From positions 620,001-684,000 of the forward strand of contig NC_015577.1 of the NCBI RefSeq assembly GCF_000214355.1: 64,000 nt of DNA, in the 5' to 3' direction. The translations under genes were made by a program, and so were the position numbers. Position 1 is the stretch's first letter. Every line of letters starts with the position of its first letter. The DNA is from Leadbettera azotonutricia ZAS-9 (GTDB lineage Bacteria > Spirochaetota > Spirochaetia > Treponematales > Breznakiellaceae). Under the pieces are notes generated by a model. It did no database searches. It saw nothing but the letters and a program-made list of their open reading frames with translations, and had not been told where the DNA came from. Positions 34,777 to 42,200 of the stretch are shown piece by piece.

Positions 34777-35234
34777 TTTAGCCCAAACAGTGCATAACTC
34801 TTGATATCGGGCAAATAAATTTGCCTTTTTCGCAAAATATCAGTATATTGTCGTAGTACGCTCAACTGCGCATATTTTGAAAAAGTGCGCAGTTAAGAGT
34901 AGTTTGAATTGGAGGATTATTCATAGCACCATGAATGAAATAGAGTTTTTTTGGCAGCGCGTAAAACAGCTGATTAAAAAGAAAAAGGCAACCCAGGCAG
35001 AAGTGGCAAGGGTCTGCGGGTTTTCTCTCCGTACTTTTCAGGGCTGGATAGCCAAGGACGTGTCGCCCACTGTTACCGAAGCCTATCGTTTAGCCAGGGT
35101 TCTGGGGGTCACTGTCGAATACCTGATGTCCGGGAAAGACAGGCGGATAAAAGATATTGAATCACGGATAAAAAGCGCTGAATCCCTTTTGGAACAAGCC
35201 AAATTAAAATTGGATCAAACAGGGTGAGGGGAAA
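34777..35234 (+). repeat. Hairpin-XRE repeat unit 2
   Basis: Nearly identical to unit 1, including the TTAGCCC block, TTGCC run, hairpin at 34857-34901, leader and XRE gene. Similarity ends just after the XRE stop (GTGAGGG), exactly where a truncated serine hydrolase begins. Confidence 0.85.
34931..35227 (+). CDS. XRE-family regulator, unit 2
   Basis: ATG 34931 follows GGAGG. The 98-residue protein is the same as the unit 1 copy except Arg for Lys in YRLARVLG. HTH and coiled-coil tail are as there. Its stop overlaps a GTG that opens the broken hydrolase frame (GTGA), so any translation of that fragment would be coupled to it. Near identity of the two copies implies recent duplication or gene conversion. 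Confidence 0.85.
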   Translation: MNEIEFFWQRVKQLIKKKKATQAEVARVCGFSLRTFQGWIAKDVSPTVTEAYRLARVLGVTVEYLMSGKDRRIKDIESRIKSAESLLEQAKLKLDQTG

Positions 35235-36251
35235 TAATTATGTAAAAAATTATATTGGCGTAACAACACCCGGCGCAGCTATTGTCATTGTAAAAAACGA
35301 TAAAATTATTTTCTCAAAGGGTTATGGTTGTGCGGATTTAGAGAATAAAATTCCGGTTAACCCCCAACGCACCATTTTTGAATATGGTTCTATCAGTAAA
35401 CTGTTTGTCTGGACTTCAATTATGCAGCTAGTTGAACAAGGCAAATTGGATTTAGATACGGACGCGAGAAATTATTTACCTGAAGAAATCAATAAAACTC
35501 TGGTTAAATTCAAACATTCTTTTACTATACGGGAGTTAATGAATTATGTCGCTGGGTTGGTGATTTATTTGATTTTTTTACCTATTTTTCGTTATATAAA
35601 ATAACAAGTGAAAAAGACGGCCAAATCCAAATGAACATTGGAGGTGTATACAGGGGGAATTACATACAGACGGCAGATTATACGTATGCCCTTGCAACGG
35701 CGAATCATCCGATGTTTTATAATATATTTCCAAATCTTCATTTTAAGGCCGTTAATGGTAAAGTTGTACAGATCATGATTGGCAAGGGGCAGGATCTGTC
35801 AATTTTACCTGATAATCGTAATAGCGCGATTCTGATAACAAGTTTTATAATAGCTATTTTTTGTATTTTATATTTTGTTTGCGCACCGATTGTAAATTTG
35901 ATATACGCCACAAAGCACAGAGCAGTCCGCTCGAATCAAGCATCAGGGAATATCATCATTTGCCATTGGATAATGCTCTTAAGCGGTACAGTTGCGGTTA
36001 TCAATAATTTTGCGTGTCTTTTCAGGTTTTTGGCGATCAATATGTTCCGTTCGTATAATGAAATGAAGCTTCATATTATTGGCAATAATATTCTGTTTGC
36101 GGTATGTATTATTTCCATTGTGTTTTTTCTAGGTTTTTCAATACAGGAAAATGGTATTGTTAAGAATAAAAGATTTTTTGTTACCGTTTTATTTTCACTG
36201 CTTTTATTTACCTTGTTAATAGTATGGAATTTTTTGAAATTATTGGGTTAA
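35224..36251 (+). pseudogene. Broken serine hydrolase (beta-lactamase/PBP-like) with membrane tail
   Basis: The first part (35224-35604) reads like the start of a class C beta-lactamase-type domain: TTPGAAIVIVKNDKIIFSKGYG and the catalytic SxxK in FEYGSISKLF. It lacks any signal peptide and stops soon after IRELMNYVAGL. A second frame (from about 35583, through MNIGGVYRGNY at 35631 to 36251) encodes the family's C-terminal beta-domain-like segment and four or so membrane helices. An internal deletion of the catalytic middle plus a frameshift separates them. The N-terminus is cut exactly at the edge of repeat unit 2. Confidence 0.75.
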
Positions 36252-36299
36252 TGTTCTTTTGTCGATATTTACAGCAAAATTTTAGAATAAAATACATTT

Positions 36300-36625
36300 A
36301 ACTTCTGGCATCGCGTAGATAAATCCGCCTTTTTTCGCAAAATATCAGTATATTGTCATAGTACGCTCAACTGCGCATATTTTGAAAAAGTGCGCAGTTA
36401 AGAGTAGTTTGAATTGGAGGGTTATTCGTGGTATCATGAACGAAATAAAGTTTTTTGGCGGCGTTTAAAACAGCTGATTAAAAAAAGGCAATCCGGGCAG
36501 AAGTGGCAAGTGTCCTGCGGTTTTTCTCTCCGTACCTTTCAGGGTTGGATGGCCAAGGACGTGTCGCCCACTGTTACCGAAGCTTATTGTTTAGCCAAGG
36601 TTCTGGGGGTTGCTGTCGAATAACT
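36300..36625 (+). repeat. Hairpin-XRE repeat unit 3 (decayed)
   Basis: Carries the TTCGCAAAATATCAGTA block, the hairpin at 36362-36406 (same arms as units 1 and 2), the GAATTGGAGG leader and a damaged XRE gene. The upstream TTAGCCC part is hardly recognisable, and similarity ends at a premature stop. Confidence 0.8.
36436..36623 (+). pseudogene. XRE-family regulator, unit 3, frameshifted
   Basis: From the expected ATG 36436 the frame dies after ten codons because a T run near position 36450 is one base short (six instead of seven). A second indel follows in the A run. The HTH part reappears in another frame (GFSLRTFQGWMAKDVSPTVTEAY) and ends at a nonsense TAA where units 1 and 2 have TAC. 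The C-terminal coiled coil is lost. No working product is expected. Confidence 0.85.
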
Positions 36626-36726
36626 GCTGTATGTAATACGCTTTAAAATTATGTGAAAAATTTACTGAAGAGGACTTGAATAATTCAAAAATATCACGTA
36701 TTCTTCAGTATAAAGGATAAAGTTGA

Positions 36727-37281
36727 ATGATTGGTGAAGACATTATTAAAGAAACCATTAAAGTCAGAGAAGATGGGTTTGAAAAAGAAAAAGATCATTT
36801 CTCAATTACTCGTGATGTTTTTACATCACGGTTGGAAAGTTTTATTATTAGTACCAAAAGATATTTAGAATCGGCTATAATTGGTGAAATTGGCAATAAT
36901 ACTTTTGACCATAATTTTATGTTCGAGAATATGGACCAAAAAGGAGTTTATTGCAATTTTAATTTTTATGAAAAATATATAGTTTTAAGTGACTATGGAA
37001 GAGGAATAAAAGAATCATTATCACAGGTTATACCAAATATACAAACCGATATTGAAGCATTGGAAATTGCTTTTACAAAAAAGATTTCAGGGCGATCCCC
37101 GGAACAACGTGGTAATGGATTGAAATTTGTTTCAGAGACGGTCCAAAAAGACAATTGGAATTTGTTTTTTCAATCCGGTAATGGATATTGTCGTATAGAT
37201 AAAGAAGGCATAAAATTTGCAAAGAGTACCTTTTTTATATCAGGATGTTTGGCAATTCTTAATTTTGACGGGGGTAAGTGA
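36727..37281 (+). CDS. GHKL-type ATP-binding protein (anti-sigma-factor-kinase-like)
   Basis: The 184-residue protein has an N box IGEIGNNTFDHN, a G1 box LSDYGRGI and a G2 box EQRGNGLKFV, the layout of HATPase_c domains without a histidine-kinase dimerisation helix. It overlaps the next gene, a STAS-like protein, by 4 bp. This recalls SpoIIAB/RsbW-type ATPases with their STAS antagonists. It is AT-rich and sits directly behind decayed unit 3. The function is a guess: a phosphorylation-based partner switch. Confidence 0.78.
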   Translation: MIGEDIIKETIKVREDGFEKEKDHFSITRDVFTSRLESFIISTKRYLESAIIGEIGNNTFDHNFMFENMDQKGVYCNFNFYEKYIVLSDYGRGIKESLSQVIPNIQTDIEALEIAFTKKISGRSPEQRGNGLKFVSETVQKDNWNLFFQSGNGYCRIDKEGIKFAKSTFFISGCLAILNFDGGK

Positions 37282-37550
37282 TCATGAATATAAAAATACA
37301 GAATTTTGGAGAAAATCTGCTCAATAGGCCATCCGGGCGGGAAGCTTTTTTAATGGCAAAGGCATATATTTTTAAAGATATAAAACCGGGCGAAGAAATT
37401 GTGTTGGATTTTGAGGAGATAAAGGTTATGACCCCTTCCTGGCTGGATGAATTTATAACAGGAATAAAAACGGAATTTAATAATGAATTAAAATATATTA
37501 ACACCGAAAATCCATCAGTTAGTGCGTCATTAAAGACAGTATTGTCATAG
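37278..37550 (+). CDS. STAS-like (DUF4325-type) protein
   Basis: Starts at GTG 37278 (or ATG 37284) and encodes about 90 residues. The core GEEIVLDFEEIKVMTPSWLDEFITGI matches the STAS-like DUF4325 pattern, with Ser in the position that STAS antagonists use for phosphorylation. It is paired with the upstream GHKL ATPase. Its last codons (TVLS-stop) lie in sequence shared with the repeat leader (CAGTA..TTGTCATAG), so its natural C-terminus may have been cut when the fourth unit arrived. Confidence 0.7.
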   Translation: MIMNIKIQNFGENLLNRPSGREAFLMAKAYIFKDIKPGEEIVLDFEEIKVMTPSWLDEFITGIKTEFNNELKYINTENPSVSASLKTVLS

Positions 37551-37556
37551 TACGCG
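37537..37556 (+). repeat. Left remnant of hairpin-XRE unit 4
   Basis: CAGTATTGTCATAGTACGC matches the sequence just before and at the left arm of the hairpin in units 1-3. It is cut off by the left end of the IS256-type element. Confidence 0.65.
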
Positions 37557-38896
37557 GGCCTGTCCTGAGGTTTGTGTAAATGGCCAAAACATGGTAGAAA
37601 TACCAAGGAGACAAAATGGTCAGTACACGCAAACCGAAAGAGAAGGATTTGATCGACCAAATACTCGATCAGATAGACCTTCATGGAATGACTCAGGAAG
37701 AAATCTTGGGTCAAGAGGGATTATTAAAGCAGCTTACCGGGAAACTGTTGAGCCGGGTCATGAATGCCGAGATGGACGAACATTTGGGCTATGAAAAGAA
37801 TTCCAACGCCGGGGACAATTCGGGGGACAGCCGAAACGGGTACAGTGAAAAGACAGTCCTGACAGAGAATCAGAGTGCAGTGATACAGGTACCACGGGAC
37901 CGCAACGGAACGTTCGAGCCAAAGATACTGCCGAAACATCAAAGACGGCTCCCAATTTTTAATGACCAGGTCATTTCGATGTATTCCTTCGGGATGACTG
38001 ATCGTGATATTAAATCACACCTGGAAAAAATATATAACGTGGAAGTCTCCCCTGAATTGATAAGCCGTGTCACTGCAGCGGTGCTGGAAGAAGTGAAGGA
38101 GTGGCAAAACCGGCAACTGGAAAAATCCTATGCTATCGTGTATTTAGACGCCATGAGGGTAAAGACCAAACAAGACGGAAAAAGCTGCACCAAGAGCGTT
38201 TACGTGGCTCTGGGAGTTAATTTTGAAGGCCAGAAGGAAGTAATGGGCCTGTGGATAGCGGAGAACGAAGGGGCTAAGTTTTGGATGGGCGTCCTGAATG
38301 AAATAAAGAACCGTGGTGTGGAAGACATTCTTATTGCCTGCATGGATGGCCTTACCGGCTTCCCTGATGCGGTACGGGCAGTATACCCCAAAACCCGTGT
38401 CCAGTTGTGTATCGTCCACATGGTTCGTAATTCAACCAAATTCGTTTCGTACAAAGACCTGAAAAAAGTCTGCGCTGATCTCAAGGCCGTTTATTCGGCG
38501 GCCACCGAGGAAGCTGGTCGTGACGCATTGGAAGAATTCGCTAAAACATGGAATGCCAAATACCCAATGATATATCAGTCCTGGGACACCCACTGGGATG
38601 ACTTGAACGAATTTTTCAAATACCCGCCTGAAATCCGCAAAGCAATTTACACGACCAATGCTATTGAGTCATTAAATTACCAGCTACGGAAAGTAACAAA
38701 AAATCGCTCGACATTTCCAAACGATGATGCTATATTCAAGATATTATATTTGGCAATTAGGAATGCGTCAGAGAAATGGACAATGCCGGTATGGGATTGG
38801 GGGATGGCGCTCAACCAATTCGCCATTATTTTTGGCAATGAACGGGTTCCGTTCTAAATAATTCATTGCCATTTACACAAAAATTCTGACACGTCC
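37557..38896 (+). mobile_element. IS256-family insertion sequence, complete
   Basis: About 1.34 kb with imperfect terminal inverted repeats (left 37557-37584, right 38868-38896). Both share the inner stretch TTTGTGTAAATGGC and end in GG at the tip. The flanks TAGTACGCG (37548-37556) and TAGTAAGCG (38897-38905) form a 9-bp target duplication with one mismatch, fitting the 8-9 bp duplications of this family. One intact transposase gene is inside. Confidence 0.9.
37616..38857 (+). CDS. IS256-family transposase
   Basis: The 413-residue mutator-type transposase has the DDE-region blocks IVYLDAMRVKTKQDGK, ILIACMDGLTGFPDAVRAVYPKTRVQLCIVHMVRNS and YTTNAIESLNYQLRKVTKNR. AAGGAGA precedes ATG 37616. 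The frame is intact, so the element may still be active. G+C content is nearer to the core genome than to the AT-rich cargo around it. Confidence 0.96.
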   Translation: MVSTRKPKEKDLIDQILDQIDLHGMTQEEILGQEGLLKQLTGKLLSRVMNAEMDEHLGYEKNSNAGDNSGDSRNGYSEKTVLTENQSAVIQVPRDRNGTFEPKILPKHQRRLPIFNDQVISMYSFGMTDRDIKSHLEKIYNVEVSPELISRVTAAVLEEVKEWQNRQLEKSYAIVYLDAMRVKTKQDGKSCTKSVYVALGVNFEGQKEVMGLWIAENEGAKFWMGVLNEIKNRGVEDILIACMDGLTGFPDAVRAVYPKTRVQLCIVHMVRNSTKFVSYKDLKKVCADLKAVYSAATEEAGRDALEEFAKTWNAKYPMIYQSWDTHWDDLNEFFKYPPEIRKAIYTTNAIESLNYQLRKVTKNRSTFPNDDAIFKILYLAIRNASEKWTMPVWDWGMALNQFAIIFGNERVPF

Positions 38897-38942
38897 TAGT
38901 AAGCGGAAGTGGCAAGGGACGTGTCGGGTTTTCTCTCCGTAT
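38897..38942 (+). repeat. Right remnant of hairpin-XRE unit 4
   Basis: GCGGAAGTGGCAAGGG and GGTTTTCTCTCCGTA match the HTH-coding part of the XRE gene (as around 33700-33740). The pieces are contiguous with the IS right flank. Nothing of the rest of the gene remains. Confidence 0.7.
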
Positions 38943-39202
38943 TTTCCCTCTTCCTTTGTGTACCTTTGCGTCCCTTGGTGGTTAAATTCTTCCTGCTGCC
39001 TGTTGTGGGTCAAGTTTAGGGCTTGTTGCGGGGTTGTTGTTTACCCATAAAGCTGGGGGGTAGGACGCAACGAAGTGCGGCCGTAGGGGGGGCGGGCAAT
39101 GATGGTAAGCCCCCTGGCGGGGGCGGGCTGCGCAATGATGGTTTGGAAAACCGGCCCCCCTCTCCCTGTCTTTGCCTGTCCATTTTGGGGTATACTGAAT
39201 CT
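38943..39202. other. Island edge and upstream region of the macroglobulin gene
   Basis: No gene seen. At 38948-38992 the blocks CTCTTCCTTTGTGT and GGTTAAATTCTTC repeat those at 33445-33478. At 39086-39142 a G-rich unit (GGGGGCGGGC...CAATGATGGT) occurs twice. TATACT at 39191-39196 is a possible -10 only six bases before ATG 39203. Confidence 0.5.
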
Positions 39203-42200
39203 ATGAAAAATATACCTTCGGCAATTTATACCACCGGGGTGGTTCTTGCCATTCTGGTTGCCCTTTTTTCCATATCCTGCAAGAGGCAGAAGGCCGAGGA
39301 GGGCGCCGGGGGGGCTGCGGTTTTTTCCGGTTCCTATGTGTCCACGGGAAAGCCTGTGCAGGATCTTTCGGCTTACCGCATTGCGTATTACGAGGCTGCT
39401 CCTGATGCCGGGGGGGCGGGGGTTGCCGGGGCTGTTCAGGAAAGCGACGAGCCTTTCAGGATTGTGGATTATGGCCCGGTTGAGGAAATCCCCCAGGAAA
39501 TTAAAAAACCTTCTATATATGTGGTCTTTTCCCAGCCTGTGGTTCCCCTGGCGCAGCTTGGCGATCCGATTCGGGAAGACGCGGGGTTTTTTGCCATAGA
39601 CCCGCCCCTTAAGGGGGTGTACCGCTGGTACGGATCGCGGCTCCTTTCCTTTGAGCCTGACGCCGACAGCATGCCCCAGCATCAGTACACCATTACGGTT
39701 TCCGATAAAATCAAATCCCTCGGCGGGAAGACGCTTGAGGGGGCAAGGACTTTTGGCTTTGAAACTGAACGTCTTGGGGTGCTTGCCTGGAGTCTTGGGA
39801 CCGGCGATTATTGGGTGAGTTCCTGGAACGCCGATCCTGCGGATGCCAGGGTTATGAGCATTTACTTTTCCTATCCTGTGGATCTCAAGGAGATCGCCAA
39901 ATGGATTGAGATACGGGCGGGGGGCAGGACTTTCCCCTTTGCCCTTTCGCGTCTTCCAAAAATCGATGAGAAACGTTATAGCCCGGAGCAGGGTGTTCTT
40001 CTTACTGTTTCTGAGCCCCTCCCCCTGGATAGCCGTGTGGACCTTGCGATTTTGGAAGGGGCGAGATCCCAGCCGGGCTGGCTCGGTTCAAAAGAAGAGA
40101 AGGTGTACGATTTCCATACCCTCCTTCCTTTTGCGTTTAGGGGAGCGTCGGTGCGTTCGGCTGCCAGGCCGCGGACTGAAGAAGGGGACACTATTCCCAT
40201 TGCCCTGGAATTCAGCCAGCCGGTTGATCCTGAAAATGCCCCTTCGTTTTTTTCTGTCGAAGGCATTCCCGGGATTGGGAAAGAAAATTTCCATGTCTAC
40301 GGAAGCACTGTGGTTCTCAACAGGCTGCCTCTGGAATACGGGAAATCCTACACGGTGAAGATTTCCGGGAGAGTCAAGGATCTTTGGGGCAGGACTTTGG
40401 GGCAGGACATTACGGTGCGGGCTGATGTGGGCGAGGCCAATAGCTATGCCTATTTCCTCAACCGCGGCTCCCGCATGCTTGAGGCGGGTTTCCCGCCCAA
40501 GGTGGTGTGGGAGACCCAGAACCCGGTGGCTTTGAGATCCCTTGTCAAAGAAGCTGCGGGGCCTTATGAGCAGATCCCCCTGGCGAGCCTTAAGGATCAG
40601 GATATTTCCAAGCTGCCCAGGAATTCCAAGCGCTTTTTTATGGAGGATCTTGCCCCCTTCCTCGGTGCGGGAGGCAAGGGTTCTGCTGCCATGCGCTGGG
40701 AGTACCAGACTCGTTCCCAGTGGGAGAAGGGCCGCATAAATAAAGAAGATACCTGGCTTACCGTACAGGTTACGGACATCGGCCTTACGGTGCGTTATGC
40801 GTACAACAAGGTTCTGGTTTGGACGACTCATCTTTCCACAGGCGCACCTGTAGCGGGGGCCAAGGCTGAGCTTTTGGAAGGCACTAATACTGTTAAAACA
40901 ATTACTACCGATAGCCGGGGCCTTGCGGTTTTTGAATTTCCCGATGGCGATTTTGTTTCGCGCTTTACCAATCCTTCCTCGTCAATCGAAAACGGCAAGG
41001 TAGGCAAGGGCCTCCGCATACGGGTAAGCGAATCCGGCGGCGCCAAGGCAGGCGGGGATCAGGTTGAGTTTATTCCCAACGAGAGCCACAATCTCTGGCG
41101 TTTTTCCATTGAAGCAAGCGCTACGCCTTTTACTGTGGAACAGCAAAGGCCGGTGGTTTTCCTTTTTACCGACCGGGGGCTTTACCGGCCCGGCGAGACG
41201 GTGACATTCAGGGGCATAGATCGCAATCTTAACCGAGGCAAGTACGAAGCCTATTCGGGTTCTTATACGGTGGAGGCTTCCGCTGGTTACTACGATGGTC
41301 CTGTGGTGGCAAATCTTAAAGGGATGGCTACGAAAAACGGCGGGAGCTACGGCTCTTTTGCGCTGCCCGAAAAACTCGATCCCGGCCAGTATACCCTGCG
41401 TTATACCCGGGGCGAAGGCATTAAGGGCGGCCCTGATTCAAGGGCTGTTGTTCAGACTATTACTTTTACTGTTGCTAATTTTGAACGTCTCCGTTTTGAA
41501 TCTTCCCTTGCTTTTCCCGATATACCGGTATATTTGGGTGATAAAATTACCGGAAGCCTCAAGGCTTCTTATCTTGCGGGAGGCGCCCTCACCGGCGCGC
41601 CCTATACTTACTACTGGACCAGGGAGCCTGCGGGTTTCAATCCGGGGGGTAATTGGCAGAACTGGCGTTTCGGCCCCGAGCTGTATGACGGCAGGTATTA
41701 TATAAGCCAGGGCGAAGGGAACCTCGGCCCTGACGGCAGCTCTGACATCAGCCAGCTTGCGGCAGCCGACGGGGTTGAGGGCTCGGCCTATCGCTACCGG
41801 CTTGAAGCCTCGGTGCAGGACGCTGCACGGCAGGAAATTTCCGCCCATGGCGCTGCCCTTGTGCATCCGGCTGGGTTCTACATAGCCTCGCGGCTTGATA
41901 CGGGGACACTTAAGGCGGTTGATGCTTCCGCTTCGACACCTTCGGCCTGGTTCCTTTCCGAAGGGACGCCGGCAACATTGAGTTGGGCCTTGGTTGACCC
42001 TGAGGGCAGCGCCCCGGCGGCGACTCAGGGGCTTGAGGTAGCGGCCCAGCTTGTGCATTACGAGTGGAAACAGTCGCGGCAGCAGGGCGTGAACGGAAGG
42101 ATCAACCTTAACTGGGAGCGGGTTGAAGAAATCGTTGAAGAAAAAACCTTTAATCTTGAAAAGGGGGTATCCTCCGGCGTTCTGCCTTTTACCCCTGCAG

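Noticed and set aside
33481-38942. Integron cassette array with attC sites
   Set aside because: The repeats contain a whole XRE gene and a symmetrical 16-bp-arm hairpin without the attC core GTTRRRY arrangement. No integrase is in the window.
39023-39202. Sixty extra N-terminal codons of the macroglobulin gene
   Set aside because: They precede a perfect lipoprotein signal and fall in G-rich repeated DNA, so ATG 39203 is the better start.
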